Shown here: positions 53,193 to 63,187 of the stretch, one piece after another
How the letters are laid out: each line of letters starts with the position of its first letter
Position numbering within the stretch: the stretch's first letter is position 1
Source of the DNA: Emcibacter sp.
GTDB lineage: Bacteria; Pseudomonadota; Alphaproteobacteria; Sphingomonadales; Emcibacteraceae
Reading direction: 5' to 3'
Assembly: GCA_021741205.1 (NCBI GenBank)
Contig: JAIOYI010000004.1
Location: forward strand, 151,230 to 215,229
DNA: 64,000 nt
Program-made: the position numbers and the translations under genes
The notes under the pieces: model-generated
Seen by the model: only the letters and a program-made list of their open reading frames with translations
The model's database searches: none
Told to the model about the DNA's origin: nothing

Positions 53193-55036
53193 CAGAATGC
53201 CTGTCCAAGACTAATATAAAATTGGACACGACTATCACTTTGTCTGCGATTAAGGGGGAAGGCAACATCAAGTCGTACAGGGCCAAAGCTTGTATGATAA
53301 CGCGCTCCAAGTCCCGCACCCCATAAAAAATTCTTGAATTTCGGGAATTGATTTTCATAGACATTGCCACCCTCCACAAAAGGAACAAGGCTAATGTCAG
53401 TCATGATCTTCCATCTTATCTCGGCGGCTATTTCTGCGACTGATCTGCCGCCTAATGGGGCATTGTCCAAGCTTAAGGGGCCAACCCTTTGAAAGGCAAA
53501 ACCTCGGATGGAACCACCACCACCCGCGTAATAACGTCTTGTGGCGGGGACATCTTGATCGGCTATGCCGATGATTGAGCCAAGACGTATGCGAAGAGCC
53601 AATATGATTTTTTCTTGAGCCATGACAGGGTAATATGCACTTGATCTAAGCTCGCTTTTCAGGAATTTAAAACGTGATCCATCTATGCCAATGCTCGGTG
53701 CCGTCGTGATTGTGGCGCGAAAGCCCCGGTGGGGGTCAAGCAGATCATCAGAACTATCCCAGCGCATACCAACAGGAAGAGATACTAGATAAAAATTATG
53801 GTCATTTTGCGCCTCTGTAATATCACTATATTCAAACTCAACACCGGCAAAAAGTGCAAATTTTTCTGTGATTATTCTGTCTATACCACCTCGTGCCTCA
53901 AGCGTGTGAGAGGAAAAGGCATCGGTATTTTGTTGGCTATATATTCCTTCAAAAGATAATGTTTGGTCAAGTCTTGCGAAATTCGGAATCTCTAATCGGC
54001 TGGTTAAGGATTGTTCGATTTCCGCCGTTCTAGCCATAAGCATCAAACGGTTTCCATGGTGAAATAAATTGTTATGTTCCCATGAAACTTCTCCCCCAAA
54101 GCCTTCTGCAGTTGAATATCCACCCGCTATGCCGAGGGTTCTATGCTGTGCTTCGGCAAGGGTGACAACAACATCCACATAATCATCTTCAGTGGCCAGA
54201 AGATCAATTTTCACACTACTAAAAAGGCTTGATTTTATTAATCTCTCACGCAGATTTTCAATAAAATCCTGTTTATAATATTCGCCGGTCTGCCATTGAA
54301 TAAGTTTAGTAATATAGTTATCTTCCACAGAACCAGAATTCTTAAAATGAACCTTTCCCATGCGTCGACGAACACCAGTTTCGACAACAAAAGTTACATT
54401 CATTGTGAGATTGCGGTGATCGACAACAACATCCCGTTCCATGTTTTTTGAAAAAGGGAAACCGAGTTTTGGCAAGATTTCCATAAGGTGAGCATCGGCC
54501 AAAACGACGGATTCTGATTTTGCGGGTTCACCTTGATTTACATTCAGGACAGTATGAATTTGACTGTTTATTTCTTCGGGCGGTGGGTGTTCCCCATAGT
54601 TAATTTTAATATCACCAAACCTATAAAGAGGTCCTGAGGTGACACGTATATCAATCTTAAAATGATTATCTTGTCTTATGACCTGCTCAAAAACGGTGGC
54701 ATTATAATATCCCTCAGCCCGTAATATTTTGTTCATCAGAATAATATCGGATTTGATGTGACCCCGTAAATTTGTGACCGAGATTAAAGGCTTTGAATGA
54801 TGTGTTTTTAATAAGGACTCTGCATCAAAAAGCCTAAGAACATTGTCAAAGGGCTTGCCTTGAAGATCAGAAATTGTCACATCATAAGATAGCTTATCCA
54901 TTGCCATGGTCTGATAAGAGTTAAGGATGTAGAAAAAGAATAGAACTAAGTATAACCCCACTCTTTTACCTTTAAAAAGGTATAAAAAACGGTTCTTGCT
55001 TAAATCGTGATTTATAGTAGTTGATTTATTGAACAC
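53192..55036 (-). CDS. tamA: Translocation and assembly module outer membrane protein TamA
   Basis: A 614-residue Omp85-family protein with a signal segment near 28-46 (LYLVLFFFYILNSYQTMAMD). POTRA domains lie at about 50-275 (LRGHIKSDIILMNKILRAEG, GYYNATVFEQ, YRFGDIKIN, RMGKVHFKN). A C-terminal 16-strand barrel follows (LGIAGGYSTAEGFGGEVSWE, RYYAGGGGSIRGFAFQRVGP with the conserved loop 6 RGF), ending FYISLGQAF with a terminal Phe signal. It forms the tamAB operon. Confidence 0.94.
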   Translation of the reverse strand: MFNKSTTINHDLSKNRFLYLFKGKRVGLYLVLFFFYILNSYQTMAMDKLSYDVTISDLQGKPFDNVLRLFDAESLLKTHHSKPLISVTNLRGHIKSDIILMNKILRAEGYYNATVFEQVIRQDNHFKIDIRVTSGPLYRFGDIKINYGEHPPPEEINSQIHTVLNVNQGEPAKSESVVLADAHLMEILPKLGFPFSKNMERDVVVDHRNLTMNVTFVVETGVRRRMGKVHFKNSGSVEDNYITKLIQWQTGEYYKQDFIENLRERLIKSSLFSSVKIDLLATEDDYVDVVVTLAEAQHRTLGIAGGYSTAEGFGGEVSWEHNNLFHHGNRLMLMARTAEIEQSLTSRLEIPNFARLDQTLSFEGIYSQQNTDAFSSHTLEARGGIDRIITEKFALFAGVEFEYSDITEAQNDHNFYLVSLPVGMRWDSSDDLLDPHRGFRATITTAPSIGIDGSRFKFLKSELRSSAYYPVMAQEKIILALRIRLGSIIGIADQDVPATRRYYAGGGGSIRGFAFQRVGPLSLDNAPLGGRSVAEIAAEIRWKIMTDISLVPFVEGGNVYENQFPKFKNFLWGAGLGARYHTSFGPVRLDVAFPLNRRQSDSRVQFYISLGQAF

Positions 55037-55216
55037 AGGGTTAAAGCCTTTTTTATGAATAAAGCAATCTATTCATTTCTTATAATAAATATATAGGACA
55101 TTTTGTCCTTATGTACAATGATGCTACGATATTATGGGGAACAATAAAGCTTGTGATTTGACGTTTTTGGATACACCCTGTATTCTCGAATATTACGGTA
55201 ACTTCAGGACAGTAAT

Positions 55217-57940
55217 GTGACCTTATCAAAAGATGTCATTATCACTAAGCTAGCCCCGCCCATGCTAAGACAGGAACTTGTCGAGCGTGAGAAGCTCTTT
55301 GATAATTTACAGTCCTATCCATCACAAAGATTGTTGCTTATTTCCGCCGGTACTGGATTTGGAAAAACGACTTTTATGGCCTCTCTTTACAAAAAATTCG
55401 GTGAGAAAGGCGCTTGTAGGGCATGGATTTCTTTGGATGGGGATGATAAGAATGAAATTCGTTTTTTAAAATATCTTATTTCAGCCTTAAGTCTTGATGG
55501 TTATCTATCCACAGAAGACGCAGAAGTTATTCTGAGGAACCAGATACATAATCGTACAAGCAGACTGCTTGCAACCTTAATTAATGAGATGACATATTTA
55601 GATCGTCAAATTATATTGTTTCTTGATGATTACCATCTGGTGGACGGGCCGGAAATAAGCTCTATCATTGATTATTTATTGTTGCATGCGCCGGCTAATT
55701 TCAGAATGGTCATTTCAAGTCGAATAAAACCGTCTTTGCCCTTATCTTCTCTGAAAGCCCGAAATGAACTGCGGGAAATTACGGATTATCATTTGCGGTT
55801 TTCCTATGATGAAACTCGTGAATTTTTACGCACCGCCCATCAATTAAATTTGACCGATAAACTCATCATGGGGCTACTCAGCAAAACCGAAGGATGGGTT
55901 GCAGGCCTGCAGCTCGTCTCGCTTGTTTTAAAAGACAAACGTCATGAAGATGATCTGATGCGCCTTATATCGGGTGATTTTCGTGATATAATGGATTATC
56001 TGGCGAACGAAGTTTTTGCTTTTCAACGTTCGGAAGTTCAAACATTTCTTCTCAAATCATCCATACTGGACAGAATGAATGCGGAAGTCTGTAATTGGAT
56101 GATGGATATCTATAATAGCCGTGAGTTATTAGAAGAAATAGAAGATAAAAATCTTTTCATAACCCCTTTAGATGCCGACCATAGCTGGTATCGATACCAT
56201 CATTTGTTTCAGGATTTCTTGAAAATACGACTAGAACGGCAGGCCCCTGAATTAAAAAAAACAATTACTCTTAAGGCGAGCGAGTGGTTCTTGCAATATG
56301 GTTCTGTAAAGGAGGCTGTAAACTTAGCGCTTGAAGCAAAGGATTACCATCTTTCCGCAGACTTGATCGAGAAACATGCCGACAGTTATATCATTCGAGG
56401 CCAAATTCCCCTGCTACAAGATTGGATTTCCAGAATTCCAGCTCATATTGCAAGCGAAAGATATAAAATCCCCATGTATCAATGCTGGGCCTTATTTCAT
56501 ATGCGAAGACCAGTAGAGGCTGCAAGTGCTGCCTATAGAGCCGAGGAAATTATTAAAAGACATGTAAAGGCCAACTTATTATCAGGCAAGAAATTGAATT
56601 ATATTTTGTCCGAGCTTAAAATTTTAAAAATCGGCGTTGCCATATCATCCGACGATGTAGAAAGAGCCAAGGCATTATGTTTGGCCTTCTTGGAAAAAAA
56701 ATTGGAGGTGGTCGATTTTAATACGGGCGCCATGTATAATATGTTGGGCTATGCCTGTTATGCCTTAAGTGAATTTGATCAGGCAAAAGAGGCTCTAACC
56801 CTTGCGCGGAGTTGTCACGATCTTGCAAAATCCTCCTATGGACTGGTTTATTCTGATTGTTTTATGGGGATGAACGAGGCAGCCATGGGACGGCTGCATA
56901 TGGCGGAAGCCTTATTTTTACAAGCCGAAGATATTGCAAGCGAAGATAAATTGCCGAAATCATCTGGTGTTGCAAATGCACAATTATACAGAGGTTGCGT
57001 CCTTTACGAATGGAATAAGATTAATGAAGCACAAAAACTATTAGAGCAAAATATTGACAGAGTAATTGAGTGCGGACAAGCAGAAGCCCCAATCCTTGGC
57101 TTATGCACTTACGCCAGAATATTACAAATTGCGGGGGACAATGACAAGGCGTGGCAACAGTTGGAGCGTGCCAGAAATATCTGTCGGGATGATCAATTAT
57201 ATCGTTTGGCCATATTGACCGATTATGAGGCGATACGCTTTTTGCTTCGACAAAATAATCTAACTCAAGCCATAGCACGGGCAGGCCTTGCCGCTATATC
57301 GGTTAGCGAACAATCACTGGATTTCTCCCTTGAGACATGGAACCGTGTGATATGTTTGAAATTATTAATCAAGATACGTCTGCTTATTGCCTTAAAAGAC
57401 TATAATCAGGCCTTAAAACTTATCACTCATGTTCTTATGCTCGCGCGGGGTGTTTTCCGCACAAAACGTATTATGGAATGCTTAATTCTCAAGGCGATTG
57501 TGTTATGGAAAATTGAAAAAAGGGATGAGGCGATTTTGTCATTTGGACAGGCTTTAGAAATGGGTCGATCCGAAGAATTTATGAGAATATTTCTCGATGA
57601 AGGTGATATTATAGAGCCGCTCGTGCATGCCATTACGATCAAACAAAAATCTGCGACAGAGGATAGGGGGTACCTTAATCGGTTGTGTGAAGAGTTTAAA
57701 AATACTCAACCCCTCTCCATTGGGGGCAATAATTATCTTTTGCTTGAAGAATTAAGCCAGCGGGAACTGGATGTGATGACCTTGCTTGCGGCGGGGAAAA
57801 GTAATGCTGATATCGGGCTTGAGCTTAAAATAAAGGAAAACACCGTAAAGTGGCACATCAAAAATATTTTTGAAAAGCTTGGTGTAAACAACAGAACCTC
57901 TGCGGTCTTGGCGGCTCAAGACTTGAAATTGGTGAGTTAG
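55217..57940 (+). CDS. MalT-type LuxR-family ATP-dependent regulator
   Basis: A 907-residue STAND regulator. It has an N-terminal KLAPPMLRQELVER, Walker A SAGTGFGKTT (43-52), Walker B-like IILFLDDYHLVDG and SSRIKPSLPLSSLKARNEL. A winged-helix region (RYHHLFQDFLKIRLERQAPE) is followed by about 500 residues of TPR-like helices and a C-terminal LuxR HTH (LSQRELDVMTLLAAGKSNAD, TVKWHIKNIFEKLGVNNRTS). Such proteins switch on catabolic operons upon binding a small inducer. The start is GTG with AGGA 7 bases upstream. It faces the downstream amidase-deacetylase-TonB genes, which are likely its targets. Confidence 0.9.
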   Translation: MTLSKDVIITKLAPPMLRQELVEREKLFDNLQSYPSQRLLLISAGTGFGKTTFMASLYKKFGEKGACRAWISLDGDDKNEIRFLKYLISALSLDGYLSTEDAEVILRNQIHNRTSRLLATLINEMTYLDRQIILFLDDYHLVDGPEISSIIDYLLLHAPANFRMVISSRIKPSLPLSSLKARNELREITDYHLRFSYDETREFLRTAHQLNLTDKLIMGLLSKTEGWVAGLQLVSLVLKDKRHEDDLMRLISGDFRDIMDYLANEVFAFQRSEVQTFLLKSSILDRMNAEVCNWMMDIYNSRELLEEIEDKNLFITPLDADHSWYRYHHLFQDFLKIRLERQAPELKKTITLKASEWFLQYGSVKEAVNLALEAKDYHLSADLIEKHADSYIIRGQIPLLQDWISRIPAHIASERYKIPMYQCWALFHMRRPVEAASAAYRAEEIIKRHVKANLLSGKKLNYILSELKILKIGVAISSDDVERAKALCLAFLEKKLEVVDFNTGAMYNMLGYACYALSEFDQAKEALTLARSCHDLAKSSYGLVYSDCFMGMNEAAMGRLHMAEALFLQAEDIASEDKLPKSSGVANAQLYRGCVLYEWNKINEAQKLLEQNIDRVIECGQAEAPILGLCTYARILQIAGDNDKAWQQLERARNICRDDQLYRLAILTDYEAIRFLLRQNNLTQAIARAGLAAISVSEQSLDFSLETWNRVICLKLLIKIRLLIALKDYNQALKLITHVLMLARGVFRTKRIMECLILKAIVLWKIEKRDEAILSFGQALEMGRSEEFMRIFLDEGDIIEPLVHAITIKQKSATEDRGYLNRLCEEFKNTQPLSIGGNNYLLLEELSQRELDVMTLLAAGKSNADIGLELKIKENTVKWHIKNIFEKLGVNNRTSAVLAAQDLKLVS

Positions 57941-57964
57941 GAATTTCTCGTCACCCCTACTTTT

Positions 57965-57992
57965 GGGTGGGTTAATTTATTTTTAACCACCC
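57965..57992 (+). terminator. Stem-loop after the LuxR-type gene
   Basis: GGGTGG-G-TTAA pairs with TTAACCACCC (one bulged G) around a seven-base T-rich loop. It is followed by CCTCTTTT. It could end the regulator transcript before the amidase gene. Confidence 0.45.
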
Positions 57993-58062
57993 CCTCTTTT
58001 GGGTCGTGTGGAAAATATCATTTAAGAATAGTTTTACCATAAGAAAATCTTTGGGAAGAATT

Positions 58063-59523
58063 ATGAAATTATCCGAATATTGTACCTATGATGCCCTTGC
58101 CCTTGCTGCGCTTGTGAAAAAAGGAGATGTTCAGGCTCTTGAATTGGCGGAGCTTTCCCTAAAAGCCATTGAGAGATTAAATCCCGAACTTAATGGGGTC
58201 ATTGAAACATTTCCAGATCAGATTGATGCCATCAAGGCAGATAAAATACCCTCAGGTCCGCTGAGCGGCGTTCCGTTTTTGGTGAAAGATTTGGTGCTTC
58301 GTCTTAAGGGGCGAAAGAGCGAAATGGGGTCACGTTTATCTCAGGGGATGACGGCCCCTCACAACACCCACCTTGCCGAAAGATTTATCAAAGCGGGCCT
58401 TGTAACACTTGGGCGCACAACCACACCCGAAATGGGTTTTTGTTCAACGACGGAATCAGTATTCAGCGGCCCCACGCGAAATCCATGGGACAGCAATCTT
58501 ATGTCTGGGGGGTCTAGTGGAGGATCGGCTGTTATGGTTGCGGCGGGTGCGGTTCCCGTGGCTCATGCCAATGACGGGGGTGGATCTATTCGTATTCCAT
58601 CGGCTTTTTGCGGACTTGTAGGACTTAAACCAACCAGAGGCCGCACACCCATCGGGCCAGAGGCAGGGGACGGGCTCAATGGACTTGGTATCGAACATGT
58701 TGTCACACGCAGTCTAAGGGATTGTGCCGCTATTTTGGATGTAACCGAAGGACCAGCTTTTGGCGATCCTTACGCTATTATTCGCCCAAGCGCACCTTAT
58801 CTTTCAGAGCTCGACCAAAAATGCGAACCTTTAAAAATTGGCTTTACCAGCAAGGCATGGTCCAAGGTTCATGTGGATGCTGAAATTTCTGAAAAGAGCA
58901 AGAAAGTGGCACTGTTATGTGCTGACCTTGGTCATAATGTGGAAGAGGCATCGCCCACATTCAATTATGATAATTTTCGGGAGGCAACCATCACTTTTTG
59001 GTGCGCAAATATCGCCGCATGGATAAGTCACATAGCCGAAGTGACAGGCCGCCCCACTAATGAAAATAAATTGGAGACCACGACGCTCGCCTGTTATCAT
59101 TATGGTCTTACGTTAAAGGCAACGGATATGCTTAATGCCTTTGCTGTTATGAACAGCGTTAGTCGTGAAGTTGCCGTATTTTTTCAAAAATACGATGTGC
59201 TGCTCACACCGACAACCGCATTATTGCCTCAAAAGATTGGCACCTATAATGCCAATGATCCATCCTTTGATGCTCATGGTTGGACAGATCATATTTTTTC
59301 ATTTGCGCCATTTACGGCTCTTTTTAACATGACGGGCCAGCCGGCCATTACGCTACCGTTAAGCATGTCTGCGACTGGCTTACCCATTGGCACGCAATTT
59401 GCGGCAAATGTTGGGCGAGAGGATGTTCTGTTTCGTCTGTCATCTCAGTTGGAACAGGCTCTGCCTTGGAAGGATCGTCACCCAGCTATCAGCCTTTGGA
59501 ATAATAAATATAGTGGTAACTAA
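58063..59523 (+). CDS. Amidase (amidase-signature family)
   Basis: A 486-residue amidase-signature hydrolase with the Ser-cisSer-Lys triad: Lys75 (PFLVKDLVL), Ser151 (MSGGSSGGSAVM) and Ser175 (NDGGGSIRIPSA). GLKPTRGRTPIGPEAGDG resembles 6-aminohexanoate-cyclic-dimer hydrolases and other broad amidases. The glutaminyl-tRNA amidotransferase GatA is unlikely, as there is no gatCB context and the substrate loops differ. Start ATG 58063 has GGAAG at good spacing. The deacetylase gene begins one base after its stop. Confidence 0.9.
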   Translation: MKLSEYCTYDALALAALVKKGDVQALELAELSLKAIERLNPELNGVIETFPDQIDAIKADKIPSGPLSGVPFLVKDLVLRLKGRKSEMGSRLSQGMTAPHNTHLAERFIKAGLVTLGRTTTPEMGFCSTTESVFSGPTRNPWDSNLMSGGSSGGSAVMVAAGAVPVAHANDGGGSIRIPSAFCGLVGLKPTRGRTPIGPEAGDGLNGLGIEHVVTRSLRDCAAILDVTEGPAFGDPYAIIRPSAPYLSELDQKCEPLKIGFTSKAWSKVHVDAEISEKSKKVALLCADLGHNVEEASPTFNYDNFREATITFWCANIAAWISHIAEVTGRPTNENKLETTTLACYHYGLTLKATDMLNAFAVMNSVSREVAVFFQKYDVLLTPTTALLPQKIGTYNANDPSFDAHGWTDHIFSFAPFTALFNMTGQPAITLPLSMSATGLPIGTQFAANVGREDVLFRLSSQLEQALPWKDRHPAISLWNNKYSGN

Positions 59524-59524
59524 T

Positions 59525-60634
59525 ATGATAAGAAAAACAGGTTTCGTTTGGCAGGAAATATATATGTGGCATGACACAGGAACCCATGCGGGGGTTTTAC
59601 CTCCTGGTGTTCCGATCCAACCTGGCACCCATGCGGAAAATCCTGAAACCAAGCGGCGTTTTAAAAATTTGCTTGAGGTGAGCGGTCTTTACAAACAATT
59701 GCATCACGTCGAGGCATATCCCGCTAGTGAAGAAGATATCTTACGAGTTCACACAAGTGATTATGTGAATGGTATTAAAGCCATGAGCAATGAAACGGGT
59801 GGTGATGCAGGAATGCTCACCCCCTTTGGTAAGGGGGGCTATGATATAGCAATCCTTGCAGCAGGCGGCGTTATGGCGGCTGTCGATGCGGTGCTGGACG
59901 GCAAAATTGACAATGCTTATGCCCTCGTGCGCCCACCGGGGCACCATGCCGAACCCGATATTGGTAAAGGTTTTTGCCTGTTTTCCAATGCCTCTATTGC
60001 CGCAAAATATGCGCAAGCGAAAGGGGGTGTGGAAAAAATTGCCTTTGTCGATTGGGATGTTCATCATGGCAATGGAGCTGAGAAAATATTCTGGAACGAT
60101 CCTTCTGTTTTGACCATATCTATTCATCAAGATCTTTGTTTTCCGCCCGATAGTGGTTATCTGAAAGATAACGGCGAGGGCGAGGGCAAAGGCTATAACA
60201 TCAATATCCCACTGCCCGCAGGGTCAGGGGTTGGGGCATATGAGGCGGCCTTTGACCGTGTGGTTATTCCAGCACTTCATAAATTTAAGCCGGATCTTAT
60301 TATTGTGCCGTCAGGTTTTGATGCGGGGGCGCATGACCCCTTGGGTCGTATGATGATGCATAGTGACGGTTACAGAAATTTAACCACAAAAATAATGACA
60401 GCCGCTGATGCGCTTTGTTCTGGGCGTGTCGTGATGTGTCATGAGGGCGGCTATAATGATGCCACGGTTCCGTTTTACGGACTAGCCGTTATGGAAACTC
60501 TGTCTGGAATCAGAACAAAAACCGATGACCCCTTTATGGCCTTGTTTGAGGGGCTGGGCGGTCAAGACCTGCAACCTCATCAAGATCAATTAATCAGCAA
60601 AGCCGAGAGACTTCTTAAGAATATTAATACTTAA
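59525..60634 (+). CDS. HDAC-like deacetylase (class II histone deacetylase / acetylpolyamine amidohydrolase type)
   Basis: A 369-residue arginase-fold zinc amidohydrolase. It has RPPGHHAEPDIGKGF (His140-His141), the zinc ligands Asp178 and His180 in FVDWDVHHGNGAEKIF, and the third ligand region IIVPSGFDAGAHDPLGRM. The glycine-rich MCHEGGYND lies near the end. Bacterial members deacetylate polyamines or other acyl amines. It starts directly after the amidase; the longer frame from 59387 lies inside the amidase gene and is rejected. Confidence 0.9.
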   Translation: MIRKTGFVWQEIYMWHDTGTHAGVLPPGVPIQPGTHAENPETKRRFKNLLEVSGLYKQLHHVEAYPASEEDILRVHTSDYVNGIKAMSNETGGDAGMLTPFGKGGYDIAILAAGGVMAAVDAVLDGKIDNAYALVRPPGHHAEPDIGKGFCLFSNASIAAKYAQAKGGVEKIAFVDWDVHHGNGAEKIFWNDPSVLTISIHQDLCFPPDSGYLKDNGEGEGKGYNINIPLPAGSGVGAYEAAFDRVVIPALHKFKPDLIIVPSGFDAGAHDPLGRMMMHSDGYRNLTTKIMTAADALCSGRVVMCHEGGYNDATVPFYGLAVMETLSGIRTKTDDPFMALFEGLGGQDLQPHQDQLISKAERLLKNINT

Positions 60635-60672
60635 CCACGACGACAAATAACACAAACGAAGGGAATGAAACG

Positions 60673-63111
60673 ATGAAAATACGATCAAAAAAATATAATT
60701 TAAGTCAGACGCACTTATTGCTCTCAACCGCATTATGTGCTGGGGCTATACTGCAATCCGCACCCGTTATGGCGGCAAATGCCGTACTTGAAGAAATTAC
60801 CGTGACCGCACAAAAGCGGGAACAGGGGATTAATGATGTGGGCTTTACAGTTAACGCCTTCTCTGGCGACCTCATGAAAGAACGGGGCATAAGCACATCA
60901 GAAGATATCGCCCAAATTACCCCTGGCCTTACCGTTAATGATACGGCGGCAACAGGTGTCCCACTCTATACGATCCGTGGGATTGGTTTCCAAGATTATT
61001 CAACGGGGGCATCCTCCACGGTTGGTCTTTATTTTGATGAAGTATCCATGCCCTATTCCGTTATGACCAGAGGGTTGGTTTTTGATTTGGAACGGGTTGA
61101 AGTCTTGAAAGGTCCCCAGGGTGATCTTTATGGTCGTAACACGACGGCAGGACAGATCAATTTTATCAGCAAAAAACCAACAGCAGAAACAGGAGCGGGC
61201 ATAACCTTGGGCTTTAGCAGCTTTGAAACGTTGGATGTCGAGGGTTATTTGAATGGCGCTTTGGCCGATAAAATCAATGCAAGACTTGCGTTCAAAACCA
61301 CCCAATCAGGAAAGGGCTGGCAGAAAAGCCTGACCCGTGACGATCGTCTGGGTAAGAAAAACACCTATGCCTTGCGTGGTTTACTTGATATTGAACTGAG
61401 CGAAACCGCAAAAATGCTCATTAACGTTCATTATAGCAATGACCAATCGGAAAATAAGGCCAATACAGTCTATGACGGAAGCTTGATTGGTCTTGATGAA
61501 TTTAACGCGCCCTATAATCAATTATTTCCTTATGTGGTCAGTGGCGATACGCCGCCTTGGTATTCAGTGGGCGATAACAGAGCCGCCGATTGGACAAATA
61601 GCTATACCGACCCAGATGGCAATGTCTTTAGCCTGCGGCCAAAGCGGGACAATCAACTAAAAGGAACCTCTGTGCGTCTAGATTGGGACGTCACCGAAGA
61701 TATCACCATGACATCCGTTACGGGTTACGACAAATTTGATCGGGTTGAATCTAATGACTGGGATGGGTCTGCGGCCAATGATTCAAGCAATATTAACACC
61801 ACCGATCTTGAAGTCTTCTCATCCGAACTTCGTTTTACGGGAAAAAGTGATAAATTACTCTGGATTGTGGGTGCCTATTATTCCGATGATAAGATGGATG
61901 AGCTTTATAATTATTTCATGTCAGATTCGGTATATGGCAATGGTGGGGTAACCTTCGGGGTCCCCCCCTTCATGTTTGCACCCATTTTGCAACTGCATAC
62001 AAGATATAATCAGAAAACCGATTCACAGGCTCTTTTTGGACATGTGGAATATAATGTGACGGAAAAATTGCGGATAACGGCTGCCGCACGCTATACTCAC
62101 GAAGACCGTGTCTGGTCTGGTTGTACTTTTGATGCGGGTGATGGCTCACTTGCAGGCTTCTTGAATTTTGCCTTTGGTGCAAATCTATCCCCAGGGGACT
62201 GTGGTACCATTGATGATGACCCTGCTTCACCAAATTACGTCTTTGGCGTTATTGGCGGACCCAATATTAATAATGCTTTCCATGTCTATGATGAAGCCAT
62301 CAAAACCAATAAATGGATGTATAAATTTGGCGTTGATTATGCCATCAATGATGACATGCTGCTTTATGCTACTGTTTCTAATGGTTTTAAGTCTGGTGGT
62401 TTTAACGGGGCAAACTCTAATACGACCCAACAGTTGAAATCTTACGCTGCAGAAGAAATCAATTCTTACGAAGCGGGTTTAAAATCAACTTTGCTTGACG
62501 GCGCTATGCAATTAAACCTGTCTGGTTTTTATTATGATTATAAAAATAAACAGGAACAGGATCGTGCCGTTACCTTTGTGGGCAATATCAGTGGGTTGAC
62601 CAATGTGCCAAAATCAGAAATTTATGGTGCTGAAATTGATATGCAATGGGTTCCAGCCGAAGGTTGGTATGTGAGTTTTGGTGCCGCTTACCTCAAATCA
62701 AAAATTCTGGAATGGGAAGCCACATCAAATGATAGTGCTTGGCCAACAGTTATAACCTTTGATGCCTCTGGCCGAGAACTCGCTATGACGCCAAGATGGC
62801 AACTGAATGCGGCTGTGGACTATGAATGGGCTGTCTCAGATAATATGATGATGAAGCTTGGTGGTGATATGAGCTTTAAGGACAAGACAACGGGTGGCGC
62901 TCAAGATTCTGATGCCACAGATTCTTATATTGTGGCAAACCTTCGGGCAATTTTGTCTCCTGCCGATGGCAACTGGCAACTTATGGTTTGGAGCAAGAAT
63001 ATCTTTAATGAATATTATTACCCCGCAGCCTATACGGGTGGTAATGGTCCCTTTATCAGAAGCGTCGGGATGCCCCGCACCTTTGGCGCAACCATTTCTT
63101 ATGACTTCTAA
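60673..63111 (+). CDS. TonB-dependent receptor
   Basis: An 812-residue outer membrane receptor. It has a signal peptide to about residue 34 (HLLLSTALCAGAILQSAPVM then AAN), TonB-box-like EEITVTAQKREQGINDV, and a plug domain (ITPGLTVNDTAATGVPLYTI, LERVEVLKGPQGDLYGRNTT). The 22-strand barrel ends TFGATISYDF with a terminal Phe. Its style is that of sphingomonad-type receptors for organic substrates rather than a typical siderophore receptor. The operon position suggests it imports the amide handled by the neighbouring hydrolases. Confidence 0.94.
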   Translation: MKIRSKKYNLSQTHLLLSTALCAGAILQSAPVMAANAVLEEITVTAQKREQGINDVGFTVNAFSGDLMKERGISTSEDIAQITPGLTVNDTAATGVPLYTIRGIGFQDYSTGASSTVGLYFDEVSMPYSVMTRGLVFDLERVEVLKGPQGDLYGRNTTAGQINFISKKPTAETGAGITLGFSSFETLDVEGYLNGALADKINARLAFKTTQSGKGWQKSLTRDDRLGKKNTYALRGLLDIELSETAKMLINVHYSNDQSENKANTVYDGSLIGLDEFNAPYNQLFPYVVSGDTPPWYSVGDNRAADWTNSYTDPDGNVFSLRPKRDNQLKGTSVRLDWDVTEDITMTSVTGYDKFDRVESNDWDGSAANDSSNINTTDLEVFSSELRFTGKSDKLLWIVGAYYSDDKMDELYNYFMSDSVYGNGGVTFGVPPFMFAPILQLHTRYNQKTDSQALFGHVEYNVTEKLRITAAARYTHEDRVWSGCTFDAGDGSLAGFLNFAFGANLSPGDCGTIDDDPASPNYVFGVIGGPNINNAFHVYDEAIKTNKWMYKFGVDYAINDDMLLYATVSNGFKSGGFNGANSNTTQQLKSYAAEEINSYEAGLKSTLLDGAMQLNLSGFYYDYKNKQEQDRAVTFVGNISGLTNVPKSEIYGAEIDMQWVPAEGWYVSFGAAYLKSKILEWEATSNDSAWPTVITFDASGRELAMTPRWQLNAAVDYEWAVSDNMMMKLGGDMSFKDKTTGGAQDSDATDSYIVANLRAILSPADGNWQLMVWSKNIFNEYYYPAAYTGGNGPFIRSVGMPRTFGATISYDF

Positions 63112-63134
63112 GGTTGGTGATATCTAATCCTGAT

Positions 63135-63161
63135 GGAGGGGAGCATTTCTGGCTTCCCTCC
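63135..63161 (+). terminator. Stem-loop between the TonB receptor and amidohydrolase genes
   Basis: A 10-bp stem, GGAGGGGAGC with GCTTCCCTCC (one G-T pair), has a 7-base loop and is followed by TTCTTAAATTCTTT. It may partly terminate or stabilise the receptor transcript 26 bases before the next start codon. Confidence 0.55.
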
Positions 63162-63187
63162 TTCTTAAATTCTTTATGGAGGGTACG